A stretch of DNA of 64,000 nucleotides from Enterobacter sp. JBIWA008 (GCF_019968765.1 NZ_CP074149.1:3410001-3474000), one strand, 5' to 3'. Counted from the stretch's first letter, positions 8,157-21,969 are shown. Numbers and translations: made by a program. Notes: generated by a model from the letters alone, not told the origin.

Positions 8157-9122
8157 TCAGAGGATTTGACCGAGAACCTGACGCAAATGGGCCCCCGAAC
8201 CCAGTAGTCCAGGGTTATCATGCACGATCAGATAAACCGGAATGTCCTGCACGTAGCTTCTGAAGCGCCCTTTATCCTCAAACCCGCCGCGGAAGCCAGA
8301 GGCTTTGAAGAACTCCAGGAAGCGCGGCACAATTCCGCCCGCGATATAAACGCCCCCGAAGGTGCCAAGCGTCAACGCCAGGTTGCCGCCGAAGCGCCCC
8401 ATGATTACGCAGAACAGCGACAGGGCACGACGGCAGTCAATACAGCTGTCCGCCAGCGCGCGCTCGGTGACGTCTTTCGGCTGCAGATTTTCCGGCAGAC
8501 GGCCGTCAGATTTTACAATCGCCCGGTACAGGTTCACCAGCCCCGGACCTGAAAGGACGCGCTCGGCGGAGACATGGCCGATCTCAGCGCGTAATTCTTC
8601 GAGGATAATGCCCTCTTCTTCGCTGTTTGGCGCAAAGTCCACGTGACCACCTTCACCCGGCAGGCTCACCCAGCGTTGAGCAACATGCACCAGATGTGAA
8701 ACGCCCAGACCGGTACCGGCTCCGTAAACCGCAATCGGCTTACCCTCGACTGGCTCAGCGCCGCCAAACTGGATCAGATGCTCAGGTTTCAGCATCGGGA
8801 TCGCCATGGACACCGCGGTGAAGTCATTGATGATTTCAAGATGCGCAAAGCCGAGGTTTTTTTTCATCTCGGCGATGGAGAATGCCCAGGTATGGTTGGT
8901 CATGGCGACCCAGTCGCCGGTTATCGGGCAGGCAATTGCGATGCAACCATCTTCAACGCTCACCTGATGTTCTTCCAGATAGACGCGGACAACGGCCTCA
9001 AGGCTTGGATAATCCAGCCCGGAATAGGTTTTCGCCCGGGAAATTTCACCGCTACTTACATCGCATAAAGCGAGGCGCGCGTTCGTGCCGCCCACATCCC
9101 CTACCAACGCATACTTTGTCAT
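8157..9122 (-). CDS. glk: Glk, glucokinase
   Basis: 321 residues, equal to E. coli Glk. It is a cytosolic ATP-dependent hexokinase-fold enzyme converting free glucose (for example from maltose, trehalose or lactose breakdown) to glucose 6-phosphate. It starts with the phosphate-1 motif [24 protein letters not shown] (catalytic Asp near residue 100), [12 protein letters not shown] and [11 protein letters not shown] follow. GGAG lies upstream of the ATG. PTS-independent glucose phosphorylation complements the ptsHI-crr operon 25 kb away. Confidence 0.97.
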   Translation of the reverse strand: MTKYALVGDVGGTNARLALCDVSSGEISRAKTYSGLDYPSLEAVVRVYLEEHQVSVEDGCIAIACPITGDWVAMTNHTWAFSIAEMKKNLGFAHLEIINDFTAVSMAIPMLKPEHLIQFGGAEPVEGKPIAVYGAGTGLGVSHLVHVAQRWVSLPGEGGHVDFAPNSEEEGIILEELRAEIGHVSAERVLSGPGLVNLYRAIVKSDGRLPENLQPKDVTERALADSCIDCRRALSLFCVIMGRFGGNLALTLGTFGGVYIAGGIVPRFLEFFKASGFRGGFEDKGRFRSYVQDIPVYLIVHDNPGLLGSGAHLRQVLGQIL

Positions 9123-9327
9123 TCTTCTACTGCTCCGCTAAAGTCAAAATAAATCTTTGGGACACTGTAAATTCAAGGCGTGATAACAACAACGACCGGA
9201 AGGTGAATGCCCATGGATTATCGATCTTCGTCACAGAATAACTTTACCGTTTCAGCACCTTTTGCACTATTGCCATAAGGCCTAATGTGCAAAGTAACGT
9301 TATACCGTTTTGTACAAGGAAATCATC

Positions 9328-10563
9328 ATGCTCCACCCGCGAGCCAGAACCATGCTGCTGCTGGCCATTCCGGCGTTAATCATTGGCGTGGCCTCAAGCC
9401 TGGTGCTCATTGTCGTGATGAAAGTCGCGTCGGTGCTGCAAACAATGTTATGGACAGCGCTTCCGGCAAAACTGGGGGCCTCCGCTGATTCTCCTGCCTG
9501 GATCATCATGATGCTGACGTTGACCGGTATTGCGGTGGGCCTGGTGATCCGTTTCAGTCCCGGACATGCCGGTCCCGATCCGGCACAGGAACCATTGATT
9601 GGTGCCCCGGTTGCCCCCTCGGCGTTGCCGGGGCTAATCATTGCGTTGATTCTGGGCCTGGCCGGCGGCGTCAGTCTGGGTCCTGAGCACCCAATTATGG
9701 CCGTGAATATTGGCCTGGCGGTTTTTCTCGGTTCGCGCATTTTGCCTCGCGTCGGCGCGCTGGATTGGACCATCCTCGCCTCTGCAGGCACCATAGGAGC
9801 GCTTTTCGGCACGCCGGTTGCGGCGGCACTGATCTTTTCGCAGACGCTCAGCAGCAATAACGACGTCCCGCTGTGGGATAAGCTGTTTGCGCCGCTGATG
9901 GCCGCAGCCGCCGGGGCGTTGACGACCAGCCTGTTTTTCCATCCCCATTTTTCACTCACCCTTCCCCACTACGGCCAGATGCAAATCGCCGATATTTTCA
10001 GCGGCGCCATCGTCGTCGCCATCGCCATTGCGCTGGGCATGGTGGCAGTATGGTGCCTTCCGCGTCTGCACCGGCTGATGCATAGACTCAAACACCCGGT
10101 TTTAATTTTGGGAGCCGGCGGTTTGATCCTCGGTATTTTAGGGGCAATCGGCGGGACGGTAACATTGTTCAAAGGTCTGGACGAGATGCAGCAGCTGGCC
10201 TTCAGCCAGGTGTTTAGTGTCTCCGACTATCTGCTGTTTGCCGTGATCAAGCTGGCAGCGCTGGTAGTGGCCGCCGCCTGTGGTTTCCGCGGTGGACGCA
10301 TCTTCCCGGCGGTCTTTGTCGGCGTTGCGCTGGGGCTGATGCTGCACGAGCATGTCGATGCGGTCCCTGCGGCCATTACCGTCTCTTGTTCTATTCTGGG
10401 GCTGGTTCTGGTGGTCACGCGCGACGCCTGGCTCAGCCTGTTTATGGCGGCGGTAGTCGTACCGGATTCAACGCTTTTCCCCCTGCTCTGTATCGTGATG
10501 TTGCCCGCCTGGCTCCTGCTGGCGGGCAAACCGATGATGATGGCGTGGCGAAACGACAAATAA
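9328..10563 (+). CDS. yfeO: YfeO, ClC-family chloride channel-like membrane protein
   Basis: 411 residues (E. coli 418) with about ten hydrophobic segments. ClC-type signatures are visible: [14 protein letters not shown] near residue 115 (the GxxxP-like selectivity segment, with E in place of the usual GREGP pattern) and [18 protein letters not shown] near 320. It is annotated in E. coli as a putative ion channel of the voltage-gated ClC family; transport has not been shown to my knowledge. The ATG at 9328 has AAGGA seven bases upstream and begins MLHPRAR as in E. coli; a TTG at 9310 is rejected. Its stop abuts the ipdC stop with no bases between. Confidence 0.92.
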   Translation: MLHPRARTMLLLAIPALIIGVASSLVLIVVMKVASVLQTMLWTALPAKLGASADSPAWIIMMLTLTGIAVGLVIRFSPGHAGPDPAQEPLIGAPVAPSALPGLIIALILGLAGGVSLGPEHPIMAVNIGLAVFLGSRILPRVGALDWTILASAGTIGALFGTPVAAALIFSQTLSSNNDVPLWDKLFAPLMAAAAGALTTSLFFHPHFSLTLPHYGQMQIADIFSGAIVVAIAIALGMVAVWCLPRLHRLMHRLKHPVLILGAGGLILGILGAIGGTVTLFKGLDEMQQLAFSQVFSVSDYLLFAVIKLAALVVAAACGFRGGRIFPAVFVGVALGLMLHEHVDAVPAAITVSCSILGLVLVVTRDAWLSLFMAAVVVPDSTLFPLLCIVMLPAWLLLAGKPMMMAWRNDK

Positions 10564-12323
<1,760 letters not shown>

Positions 12324-12407
12324 AAAAAGTCTGCGCTATGCTGCTTTTTTTCACAAAAATGTAAACGCATACACTGATTTTTCACTTCAGCGCCAGAGGT
12401 CACGAAA

Positions 12408-13406
12408 ATGGGTTATCAGCCGGACAAAAATCGTTACAGGACAATGGAGTATCGCCGCTGTGGGCGAAGCGGGCTCAGGTTGCCCGCCATCTCGCTTGGG
12501 CTATGGCATAACTTTGGTGACACCACCCTTATCGAAAACAGCCGTCAACTTTTACAGCGTGCGTTCGATCTGGGCATTACGCATTTCGACCTTGCCAACA
12601 ACTATGGCCCGCCACCGGGATCGGCCGAACGTAATTTCGGCCGTATTTTGCAGGAGGATTTCCTGCCCTGGCGCGACGAGCTAATCATCTCTACCAAAGC
12701 GGGCTATACCATGTGGGAGGGCCCTTACGGCGACTGGGGGTCACGCAAATATCTGCTGGCAAGCCTCGATCAAAGCCTCAAGCGGATGGGGCTGGAGTAT
12801 GTGGATATCTTCTATCATCACCGGCCAGATCCGGAAACGCCGCTGCTGGAAACCATGAAAGCGCTTGACCATGTGGTGCGTCAGGGAAAGGCTATGTATG
12901 TCGGATTATCCAACTACCCCGCTGAACTCGCTCGCCAGGCGATTGATATCCTTAATGACCTCGGTACGCCCTGCCTTATCCACCAGCCGAAATACTCCCT
13001 CTTTGAACGTGCGCCGGAAGAGGGACTGCTGAACGTGCTGCAGGAAAAAGGGGTGGGCTGTATTCCCTTCTCGCCGCTGGCCGGCGGGCAACTGACCAAC
13101 CGCTATCTGAACGGCATTCCCGCAGACTCACGCGCGGCAAGCGGCAGTCAGTTCCTCAACCCTGACCAGATCACCGAAGAGAAACTGGAGAAGGTAAGAA
13201 AGCTGAACGCCATGGCGGAAGATCGCGGCCAGAAGCTGTCCCAGATGGCGCTGGCCTGGGTATTACGCCATGAGAATGTGACGTCAGTGCTGATTGGGGC
13301 AAGTAAAGCGGTGCAGATTGATGACGCCGTGGGCATGCTGGAAAACCGCCATTTCTCTGCGGAAGAACTGGCCCATATAGAAGAGATTCTGAACAGCTCA
13401 AAATAG
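12408..13406 (+). CDS. Aldo/keto reductase, YghZ-like
   Basis: 332 residues, a TIM-barrel NADPH-dependent reductase close to E. coli YghZ (L-glyceraldehyde 3-phosphate reductase; also acts on methylglyoxal) and the AKR14/Kv-beta-like group. The catalytic tetrad is visible: D61 and Y66 (HFDLANNYGPPPGSAE), K97 (STKAGY) and H138 (FYHHRPD). The cofactor-binding end carries VLIGASKAVQ. It is divergent from ipdC and shares its 185-base control region. A role in reducing aldehydes from the ipdC pathway is possible but purely positional; general aldehyde detoxification is equally likely. Confidence 0.85.
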   Translation: MGYQPDKNRYRTMEYRRCGRSGLRLPAISLGLWHNFGDTTLIENSRQLLQRAFDLGITHFDLANNYGPPPGSAERNFGRILQEDFLPWRDELIISTKAGYTMWEGPYGDWGSRKYLLASLDQSLKRMGLEYVDIFYHHRPDPETPLLETMKALDHVVRQGKAMYVGLSNYPAELARQAIDILNDLGTPCLIHQPKYSLFERAPEEGLLNVLQEKGVGCIPFSPLAGGQLTNRYLNGIPADSRAASGSQFLNPDQITEEKLEKVRKLNAMAEDRGQKLSQMALAWVLRHENVTSVLIGASKAVQIDDAVGMLENRHFSAEELAHIEEILNSSK

Positions 13407-13533
13407 ATCCATTTTTAGCAAAAAGTGCTCTCACCCTGGAATTCGGAGTTGAGGCGATGAAACGAGGCTTTACCAACTCGTAATATTGCGTTAACAGGCC
13501 CAACAAAGGCCCCGATCGTGAAGGAGAAAGAGT

Positions 13534-13875
13534 ATGTTCAGGTCACTGATTCTTGCAGCGGTATTACTGGCTTCAGCCCCGCTGATCGCCACTGCGGGCG
13601 AAATCACCCTGTTGCCATCAGTAAAATTACAAATTGGCGATCGTGACGACTACGGCAGATACTGGGACGGCGGCTACTGGCGCGACCGTGACTACTGGAA
13701 CCGTCATTATGAATGGCGCGGTGATCGCTGGTGGAAACATGATAACGGCAGACACCGCGGCTGGTATAAAGACAACGCGTATGAGCGCGGCTACCGTGAA
13801 GGCTGGAACGATCGTGACGACCGTCGCGGCGGCTGGGGTCGCGGCAAAGGTCATGGTCACGGCCATCATCACTAA
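13534..13875 (+). CDS. ypeC: YpeC, small exported DUF2502 protein
   Basis: 113 residues (E. coli 108). A Sec signal peptide ends near ATAG (cleavage about residue 21), followed by the conserved [16 protein letters not shown] and a region very rich in Trp, Tyr, Arg and Asp, ending in a Gly/His tail GHGHGHHH. The product should be periplasmic; its function is unknown. The His tail could bind metal, which is only a guess, though manganese transporter mntH lies just downstream on the other strand. AAGGAG precedes the ATG. Confidence 0.9.
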   Translation: MFRSLILAAVLLASAPLIATAGEITLLPSVKLQIGDRDDYGRYWDGGYWRDRDYWNRHYEWRGDRWWKHDNGRHRGWYKDNAYERGYREGWNDRDDRRGGWGRGKGHGHGHHH

Positions 13876-13876
13876 T

Positions 13877-13906
13877 AAAAAAGGAGCCGTGAAGGCTCCT
13901 TTTTTT
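13877..13906. terminator. Bidirectional terminator between ypeC and mntH
   Basis: AAAAAAGGAGCC and GGCTCCTTTTTT enclose GTGAA, immediately after the ypeC stop and one base before the mntH stop. Confidence 0.92.
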
Positions 13907-13907
13907 G

Positions 13908-15290
<1,383 letters not shown>

Positions 15291-15308
15291 TCAAATCGCG
15301 GACACTTT

Positions 15309-15414
15309 TGTGAAGACTAGCACACAAACTTAACTTTTCACTCATTTACCTAACATAACAAAAATGTATTGTGGATCACTATTTTTGAGACTCGTCACAG
15401 GATGTAACTATAGT
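15309..15414 (+). promoter_or_regulatory. nupC control region with two CRP-like sites
   Basis: TGTGA-N6-GCACA at 15309-15324 and TTTGA-N6-TCACA at 15384-15399 each differ by one base from the CRP core; a -10-like TATAGT is at 15409-15414. E. coli nupC is controlled by CRP and CytR. The spacing to this -10 is not that of a standard class II promoter, so the promoter assignment is tentative. Confidence 0.45.
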
Positions 15415-15494
15415 GTGTCCTCGATCTCGTTTTCTTTTCACTTGTTACATAGAATGTGCAAGAAAATTAAACCTGCCTCATATTTGGAGCAAAT

Positions 15495-16682
15495 ATGGAC
15501 CGCGTCCTTCATTTTGTCCTGGCACTTGTTGTCGTTACTGCACTCGCATTGCTGGTCAGCACAGACCGCAAAAAAATTCGTATTCGTTATGTTGTCCAAC
15601 TGCTGGTCATTGAAGTTTTACTTGCGTGGTTCTTCCTGAACTCCAACGTAGGCCTCGGCTTCGTGAAAGGCTTCTCCGAAATGTTCGAAAAACTGCTCGG
15701 ATTCGCCAACGAAGGGACGAACTTTGTCTTCGGTAAAATGAACGACGAAGGTCTGGCGTTCTTCTTCCTGAAGGTTCTGTGCCCTATCGTCTTCATCTCC
15801 GCGCTGATCGGTATTCTGCAGCACATTCGTGTTCTGCCGTTCGTTATTCGTGGAATTGGCTTCCTGTTATCCAAAGTGAACGGCATGGGCAAGCTGGAAT
15901 CCTTCAACGCCGTCAGTTCCCTGATCCTCGGTCAGTCTGAGAACTTCATCGCGTATAAAGATATTCTTGGCAAAATGTCCCGTAACCGCATGTACACCAT
16001 GGCGGCAACCGCAATGTCTACCGTTTCCATGTCTATCGTGGGCGCGTATATGACCATGCTGGAGCCAAAGTATGTTGTTGCGGCGCTGGTTCTGAACATG
16101 TTCAGCACCTTTATCGTTCTGTCGCTGATCAACCCGTACCGCGTTGACGCCAGCGAAGAGAACATTCAGATGTCAAACCTGCACGAAGGCCAGAGCTTCT
16201 TCGAAATGCTGGGTGAGTACATTCTGGCCGGCTTCAAAGTGGCGATTATCGTTGCCGCCATGCTGATCGGCTTCATTGCGCTGATTTCTGCACTGAATGC
16301 CCTGTTCGCAGCGGTGCTGGGTATCTCCTTCCAGGGGATTCTGGGCTACATCTTCTACCCGGTTGCATGGGTGATGGGCGTTCCGGCTCACGAAGCGCTG
16401 CAGGTGGGCAGTATCATGGCGACCAAACTGGTTTCTAACGAGTTCGTTGCGATGATGGATCTGCAGAAAATCGCCAGCACGCTTTCTCCGCGCGCGGAAG
16501 GTATTCTGTCCGTGTTCCTGGTCTCCTTCGCGAACTTCTCGTCCATCGGTATTATCGCCGGTGCGATTAAGGGTCTAAACGAAGAACAGGGTAACGTGGT
16601 TTCTCGCTTTGGCCTGAAGCTGGTTTACGGCTCTACCCTGGTGAGCGTCCTGTCTGCTTCTATCGCGGCACTGGTTCTGTAA
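15495..16682 (+). CDS. nupC: NupC, nucleoside:H+ symporter
   Basis: 395 residues (E. coli 400). It is a concentrative nucleoside transporter (CNT) of the inner membrane, taking up pyrimidine nucleosides and adenosine with protons. CNT signatures are present: [11 protein letters not shown] near residue 150, [15 protein letters not shown] near 315 and the [28 protein letters not shown] block near 335. Compared with the E. coli protein as I recall it, five residues are missing in a loop near residue 275 ([12 protein letters not shown]). GGAG lies before the ATG. Confidence 0.97.
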   Translation: MDRVLHFVLALVVVTALALLVSTDRKKIRIRYVVQLLVIEVLLAWFFLNSNVGLGFVKGFSEMFEKLLGFANEGTNFVFGKMNDEGLAFFFLKVLCPIVFISALIGILQHIRVLPFVIRGIGFLLSKVNGMGKLESFNAVSSLILGQSENFIAYKDILGKMSRNRMYTMAATAMSTVSMSIVGAYMTMLEPKYVVAALVLNMFSTFIVLSLINPYRVDASEENIQMSNLHEGQSFFEMLGEYILAGFKVAIIVAAMLIGFIALISALNALFAAVLGISFQGILGYIFYPVAWVMGVPAHEALQVGSIMATKLVSNEFVAMMDLQKIASTLSPRAEGILSVFLVSFANFSSIGIIAGAIKGLNEEQGNVVSRFGLKLVYGSTLVSVLSASIAALVL

Positions 16683-16697
16683 CGTTTACCGTTAAAC

Positions 16698-16729
16698 AAA
16701 AAACCGGGAGCATGGCTTCCGGTTTTTTT
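16698..16729. terminator. Terminator between nupC and pdeA
   Basis: AAAACCGGGAGC pairs with GCTTCCGGTTTT (one G-U) around ATG, flanked by A and T runs; it serves both converging genes. Confidence 0.88.
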
Positions 16730-18917
16730 ATGCCCGTAACTCTTCCAGCGGTTCGGGTTTGCCTATCAGATATCCCTGCAGGTAGTCCACACCAAAGCGG
16801 AGCAGCATCTCGCGCTGCGCCGGTGTTTCTACATATTCAGCAACCACGCACAGCGATTTTGTCTTCGCCAGATTACATATCGACTGCACGATCATTGCAT
16901 CCATGTCGTCTGTACAAATGTCTTTCACAAAGCAACCGTCAATTTTAATGATGTCCGCCTGCAGACGTCTCAGACGCTCATAGTTAGCGTATCCCGTACC
17001 AAAATCATCGATGGCAATACGGAAACCATAATCCCGCAGTTGCTGAATATTGTTGATACTCGAGCCTGAATTGGAGAAAGCCTGCTCTTCGGTAATCTCA
17101 ATCACGACTGCCTGAGGTGCAACGCCGTACCGTTCAAACAGCGCGCAAATCTCGGTTGCCACCTCTTTTTGCATCAGCGTCAGCGGCATCAGATTGACTG
17201 AAAAGCGGGCGCCAGCGTGCGTTGCAGGGTTATCGCGCAGCCACACTAGTAATTTTTCCATGACGCACATATCAAACCGGTGGCTGAGGTTAAACTGCGC
17301 GATCAGTGGAATAAAGCGGTCAGGGGTAATAATCTCCCCCTCACTTTCCATTCGCGTCAGGATTTCATAGTATCCACTCCCGTCCGCCTTCCGGATCGGC
17401 TGCGCATATAAATGGAATTGCCCCGCCTCCAGGGCATGCTTAATCCGCGCCAGCATCAGGACACGCTCTGTCGTTTGTCCTGATGCCACCTCAAGGCTAT
17501 TCGTGAGCGCGAGAACGTTTTGCGGTCCGCAGGCCTGCTCTGCCAGCCAGCTTAGCTGCCCCAGCGTGTGATGCAGTTTCTCGCCATCTTCGACCATTCC
17601 CCATGACGCGCCAAACTCTATGTCCAGCCCGGTGTTGTTCCAGAAAATCTTACTGCTGTTGAGCCGGTCGACCATATGCTGGAGACGTTCAGCAATTTCC
17701 GGCCCAAGCAATACCAACACCAGCTCGCTTCCGGGCAACTGGAAGAGCATCTCATCTTTTTGCAGGAGCGGCTGAAGCGACGTGGCGATCGTTCGTTTGC
17801 AGTGGACCCGCATGATAATCCCGTAGTGGCGGCTCAAAAATTCCAGGTTATCCATACGCAGAATGCTCACTTTTGCATCCGGATGAATCTCAAGGTGATC
17901 CTCCAGCGCACGAATATTGGGCAAACCGGTAAGTGGATCGGTAAGCGCCCTGTCCTGCCAGCCCCGCTTCAGCCACTCGCTGCGCTGGTAAATGCGCGAC
18001 ATGTAAAGCAAACAGATGGCGAAAGAGATCAGCACGGAGAGGATAAAAGAGAGCGAATGGCCCGATTCTACCCCGTTGAGGAAATTATAGTTATAGGTCA
18101 ACAGCAGGAGCGCGGAGGTAGCCCACAGCACAGAAATCAACGCATAGGTCAGGCGGCTTATCGCTAAGGTAAAAAGAATAAAAATAAGCGGCATCAAATA
18201 GCCCGCAATGACCGGTGATTCAAAAGGACCACATAAAATGACGAGAATGAAGCCTAAAAGCATCAACCAGACAAAAATATATAATGGATTCTTGTGATAA
18301 AACACCGGCTTCACGCTTCGCCGCCAGAAGGTGACGGCATAACGAGGATTAATTATCATTCTTAGCGGGTAATAGAACATCATGGTAAAAATCAGCCCCG
18401 CGCATATCAGGCTTTGAATATCCACAACGTTATAAATTACCGTTCCTTCGCCGAAATAGATCGAAATAGTTACCGGAAAATCAAACAAATAGCCTGCCAT
18501 ATACATCGACAGCTTAATACCTAATGGCACGACAAAACCGAGCCAGAATATACGAAGCCCGATGTGCTTGTTAGGGATACTGTGGCGCCAGCGCTTGCCT
18601 AGCATAAGGCGTAGCAAGCCGCATGCCGCAAACAACGCAAAGGTCTGACAGAACAGTAAAACTGAATATTGTAGTGGTGCTAAATCAAAATAAAATAAAT
18701 TAGTGATAGTAAAACCTAACAGAATGGGAAGAATTGCTCTGCGCCCAAATATCAGAATTACCGCCAGCATCACGCTGAGTGGCAACCATGCTAAATAAAC
18801 GTCATGACCATTAACAATTGCGCGTGGAGAGAGATAACGGGAGACAGGTACCGCAATCAGGCAAAGTGCCAGGGCAATCATAAATATCTTTACATTATTA
18901 TGCGTTTTTTTATTCAT
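16728..18917 (-). CDS. pdeA: PdeA (YfeA), MASE1-GGDEF-EAL c-di-GMP phosphodiesterase
   Basis: 729 residues, equal to E. coli YfeA. A MASE1-type membrane sensor (about eight hydrophobic segments, residues 10-310) is followed by a GGDEF domain whose signature is degenerate (PGSEL), so no cyclase activity is expected, and an EAL domain from about 470. EAL catalytic motifs are kept: YEILTR (ExLxR variant), SVNLMP, EITEEQ and IDDFGTGYANYERL. It should hydrolyse c-di-GMP, linking an unknown membrane signal to motility or biofilm control. It ends in the shared terminator with nupC. Confidence 0.94.
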   Translation of the reverse strand: MNKKTHNNVKIFMIALALCLIAVPVSRYLSPRAIVNGHDVYLAWLPLSVMLAVILIFGRRAILPILLGFTITNLFYFDLAPLQYSVLLFCQTFALFAACGLLRLMLGKRWRHSIPNKHIGLRIFWLGFVVPLGIKLSMYMAGYLFDFPVTISIYFGEGTVIYNVVDIQSLICAGLIFTMMFYYPLRMIINPRYAVTFWRRSVKPVFYHKNPLYIFVWLMLLGFILVILCGPFESPVIAGYLMPLIFILFTLAISRLTYALISVLWATSALLLLTYNYNFLNGVESGHSLSFILSVLISFAICLLYMSRIYQRSEWLKRGWQDRALTDPLTGLPNIRALEDHLEIHPDAKVSILRMDNLEFLSRHYGIIMRVHCKRTIATSLQPLLQKDEMLFQLPGSELVLVLLGPEIAERLQHMVDRLNSSKIFWNNTGLDIEFGASWGMVEDGEKLHHTLGQLSWLAEQACGPQNVLALTNSLEVASGQTTERVLMLARIKHALEAGQFHLYAQPIRKADGSGYYEILTRMESEGEIITPDRFIPLIAQFNLSHRFDMCVMEKLLVWLRDNPATHAGARFSVNLMPLTLMQKEVATEICALFERYGVAPQAVVIEITEEQAFSNSGSSINNIQQLRDYGFRIAIDDFGTGYANYERLRRLQADIIKIDGCFVKDICTDDMDAMIVQSICNLAKTKSLCVVAEYVETPAQREMLLRFGVDYLQGYLIGKPEPLEELRA

Positions 18918-19092
18918 TAATCAGAGCGGTATTTTCCAGGAGAATCATTGACCGGATGGATAATATGTTTATTAATTGCGCGAATCAAGTTCAAGTCTAT
19001 TTATAGACTGGTTTATTGATTTCGATTGAGGAGAGGTACAGGAATACCTTCTTTTTGATAACAAAATGCGGTAACTGGCGTTACAAACAGAT

Positions 19093-19123
19093 AAAAAAAA
19101 CCCCCGTCATTCGACGAGGGTTT
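19093..19123 (-). terminator. Terminator after the tRNA-Ala pair
   Basis: On the minus strand ACCCTCGTC pairs with GACGGGGGT (one G-U) around GAAT, followed by eight T. Confidence 0.88.
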
Positions 19124-19130
19124 ACAATTT

Positions 19131-19206
<76 letters not shown>

Positions 19207-19247
19207 ACATGTGACTTTACTGACCGCACTCTGTTGGGTTCAGAGTT

Positions 19248-19323
<76 letters not shown>

Positions 19324-19352
19324 ATCGTAAAGCTGTCATGTTGACGGGCGGC

Positions 19353-19381
19353 ATAATATGAATTCCGCTGCGGAGTGTCAA
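19353..19381 (-). promoter_or_regulatory. Promoter of the tRNA-Ala operon
   Basis: TTGACA (19381-19376) and TATTAT (19358-19353) are 17 bases apart on the minus strand, followed by a GC-rich discriminator GCCGCCCG typical of growth-rate and ppGpp-controlled stable RNA promoters. Confidence 0.85.
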
Positions 19382-19540
19382 CGGCAAAATCAATTCCAGC
19401 TATTCAATCGCTGAAAAATCATGCAAATGAATCACTTTGCGAGCCTGCTCGCAGTCAGGAGTTAAGCCTGTCACGCTTTCACGTAAAACGGTGCTATAAA
19501 ATGAGCCGTTAATTAACCCCATAGATATTCAGGAAATTGC

Positions 19541-19903
19541 ATGATCAAGGAACGAATGACGCCAGAAGAGTTAGCCCTACTCACTGGCTATAGCCGCCAG
19601 ACCATCAATAAATGGGTACGCAAAGAGGGTTGGATTACGTCACCAAAACCAGGCGTCCAGGGCGGGAAAGCGCGCCTGGTGCATGTGAACGAAAAAGTCC
19701 GTGACTTTATCCGCAGCGCACGTCGGGCAAGTGAAACGTCCGAACTGCCAGACGGTACGAGCCATGACGGTTCGCTTCACACCCTGCTCCTCACGCTGGC
19801 CAATGAAATGACGCCGGAAGAGCAGAAGCAGATGACATCGCTGTTAATGCGGGAAGGGATTACCGGATTGTTGCAACGTTTAGGGATTCGCGATCAGAAC
19901 TGA
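19541..19903 (+). CDS. yfeC: YfeC, putative HTH DNA-binding protein
   Basis: 120 residues, similar to E. coli YfeC. The N-terminal half carries a MerR/Mu-repressor-like helix-turn-helix (MTPEELALLTGYSRQTINKW, then a GGKARLVHV wing), and the C-terminal half a conserved EEQKQMTSLLMREGITGLL helix. It is a predicted regulator with no known target. yfeD, a paralogue with the same two-part plan, follows after one base, so the two are co-transcribed. It lies between tRNA-Ala and gltX. Confidence 0.9.
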   Translation: MIKERMTPEELALLTGYSRQTINKWVRKEGWITSPKPGVQGGKARLVHVNEKVRDFIRSARRASETSELPDGTSHDGSLHTLLLTLANEMTPEEQKQMTSLLMREGITGLLQRLGIRDQN

Positions 19904-19904
19904 T

Positions 19905-20297
19905 ATGAAAAAATTACGTAGCAAAATGACCACGGAAGAGCTGGCGGAGAGTTTGGGCGTTGCCAGACAAACGGTTAATCGCTGGATACGCCAGCAGGGA
20001 TGGAAAACCGAAGGACTCAACGGCGTGAAGGGCGGTCGGGCACGGCTCATTCATGTTGATGCGCGCGTGAAGGAACATATTATGAGCCTTCCGGCGATCC
20101 GTAACCGTCAGGCGGTTTACCATCTCGCGGAGGCCACCGCTTCCTACAGTGAACCCTCTTCGAACCTGTCTCCGGGTATTATTGAGACGCTGGAGAGTAT
20201 GACTGAGCCAGAGCAGAAGCGTCTGGACGCGTTATTGAAACGCGAAGGCATACTCGGTTTTCTTACGCGTCTGGGTATCGCTGAAGAAAAAGAATAA
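19905..20297 (+). CDS. yfeD: YfeD, putative HTH DNA-binding protein
   Basis: 130 residues, equal in length to E. coli YfeD. It has the same architecture as YfeC: HTH (MTTEELAESLGVARQTVNRW), wing motif GGRARLIHV, a variable linker (about 70-95) and a C-terminal EQKRLDALLKREGILGFL helix. The pair probably arose by tandem duplication; a heterodimer is possible but only inferred. A terminator shared with convergent gltX follows the stop. Confidence 0.9.
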   Translation: MKKLRSKMTTEELAESLGVARQTVNRWIRQQGWKTEGLNGVKGGRARLIHVDARVKEHIMSLPAIRNRQAVYHLAEATASYSEPSSNLSPGIIETLESMTEPEQKRLDALLKREGILGFLTRLGIAEEKE

Positions 20298-20298
20298 A

Positions 20299-20327
20299 AA
20301 AACGGCAGGTTATCCTGCCGTTTGTTT
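20299..20327. terminator. Terminator between yfeD and gltX
   Basis: AAACGGCAGG pairs with CCTGCCGTTT around TTAT, followed by GTTTT. Confidence 0.88.
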
Positions 20328-20341
20328 TATCTGAGGCGTCA

Positions 20342-21757
20342 TTACTGCTGATTTTCACGTTCCGTGATGAAGTCCAGCGCCTTGTTAATGCGCGCCACGC
20401 AGCGTGATTTGCCGATGGCATGAACCGTTACGTCCAGCGCCGGAGACTGACCCGCTCCGGTCACCGCAACGCGCAGTGGCATACCGACTTTACCCATACC
20501 GACTTCCAGCTCGTCCGCCGTCGCCTGAATGGCGTGATGCACATTCTCAGCGGTCCATTCGGTGAGCGCAGCCAGCTTGTCACGCACCACTTCCAGCGGC
20601 TGACGCGCAACCGAACGAAGGTGTTTCTTCGCGGCGTCCGCGTCGAACTCAGCAAACTCTTCATAGAAGTAGCGGCAGCTTTCGGCAATCTCTTTCAGCG
20701 TTTTGCAGCGTTCACCGAGGAGTTTCACCAGGTCAGCAAGCTCAGGGCCAGTGCGGGTATCAATATTTGCCTGCTCAATGTGCCACTGCAGGTACGTCGC
20801 CACATATTCTGGCTGCATGGTATTGATGTAGTGATGGTTCAGCCACAGGAGCTTGTCGGTATTAAAAGCGCTCGCTGATTTGCTCACAGAGCTCAGAGAG
20901 AACAGCTCGATCATCTCTTCGCGACTGAAGATCTCCTGGTCACCGTGGGCCCAGCCCAGACGTACCAGATAGTTCAGCAGCGCTTCTGGCAGATAACCGT
21001 CGTCGCGATATTGCATGACGCTCACCGCACCGTGACGTTTAGACAGTTTTTTCCCGTCATCACCGTTGATCATGGAGACGTGCGCATAAACTGGCACAGG
21101 GGCGTTCAGCGCCTTCAGGATGTTAATCTGACGTGGTGTATTGTTGATATGGTCTTCACCACGGACAACGTGAGTAATTTCCATATCCCAGTCGTCAACC
21201 ACAACGCAGAAGTTGTAGGTTGGAGAACCGTCGGTGCGACGGATGATAAGATCGTCCAGCTCCTGGTTGCTGAATTCAATTGGGCCACGGATCTGGTCGT
21301 CAAAGATCACCGAGCCCTCTTGCGGGTTAGCAAAACGCACCACGCAAGGCTCATCAGCAGCATGCTCGCTATGGTCGTGGCGGCAGCGGCCGTCATAACG
21401 CGGCTTTTCACCGTTCGCCATCTGCGCTTCACGCAGCGCATCCAGACGCTCTTTAGAGCAGTAGCATTTATATGCCGTGCCCGCGACCAGCATTTCATCA
21501 ATGACAGCGTTATAGCGGTCAAAGCGTTTGGTCTGGAAGTAAGGACCTTCATCCCATTCCAGATTCAGCCAGTTCATCCCATCCATAATGGCTTCAATTG
21601 CTTCTGGCGTGGAGCGCTCAAGATCGGTGTCTTCAATACGCAGCACGAACTCACCTTTGTTGTGGCGTGCGAAAAGCCAGGAATAGAGAGCGGTACGTGC
21701 ACCACCGACGTGCAGATAGCCTGTCGGGCTCGGCGCGAAGCGAGTTTTGATTTTCAT
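20342..21757 (-). CDS. gltX: GltX, glutamyl-tRNA synthetase
   Basis: 471 residues, equal to E. coli GltX. It is the cytosolic class I synthetase charging tRNA-Glu; the product also feeds tetrapyrrole synthesis (GluTR, later HemF at 45.9 kb). The HIGH-type motif appears as [19 protein letters not shown] and the KMSKS-type as KKLSKRHGA. The zinc-binding set C98/C100 (CYCSKERL) with CRHDH near 125 is kept, as in E. coli. It is transcribed divergently from the val-lys tRNA operon. Confidence 0.98.
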   Translation of the reverse strand: MKIKTRFAPSPTGYLHVGGARTALYSWLFARHNKGEFVLRIEDTDLERSTPEAIEAIMDGMNWLNLEWDEGPYFQTKRFDRYNAVIDEMLVAGTAYKCYCSKERLDALREAQMANGEKPRYDGRCRHDHSEHAADEPCVVRFANPQEGSVIFDDQIRGPIEFSNQELDDLIIRRTDGSPTYNFCVVVDDWDMEITHVVRGEDHINNTPRQINILKALNAPVPVYAHVSMINGDDGKKLSKRHGAVSVMQYRDDGYLPEALLNYLVRLGWAHGDQEIFSREEMIELFSLSSVSKSASAFNTDKLLWLNHHYINTMQPEYVATYLQWHIEQANIDTRTGPELADLVKLLGERCKTLKEIAESCRYFYEEFAEFDADAAKKHLRSVARQPLEVVRDKLAALTEWTAENVHHAIQATADELEVGMGKVGMPLRVAVTGAGQSPALDVTVHAIGKSRCVARINKALDFITERENQQ

Positions 21758-21969
21758 GAAATGGCCTTACGTTATAAAGATGCCGGCAATCGGCAAATCC
21801 TGGGAAAAAACGATGGGCAATATTCTATCACTGTGGGGGGATTCCTCAATGTTGATCCCTTTATCGTGGCCGAGTTTGCGATTTTTGTTTAGAAATCATG
21901 CGTCATTGCCCGTTTCGCGATCGTTTTGTTTAATTTTACGACGAACGAATAAAAACTTTAGAAAATGCG

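Noticed and set aside
12360..12377. Second TyrR box starting TGTAAA
   Set aside because: The right half does not match TTTACA; only a half-site remains.
20945..21892. 315-codon plus-strand frame opposite gltX
   Set aside because: It is a shadow of the conserved gltX reading frame, with no family resemblance.
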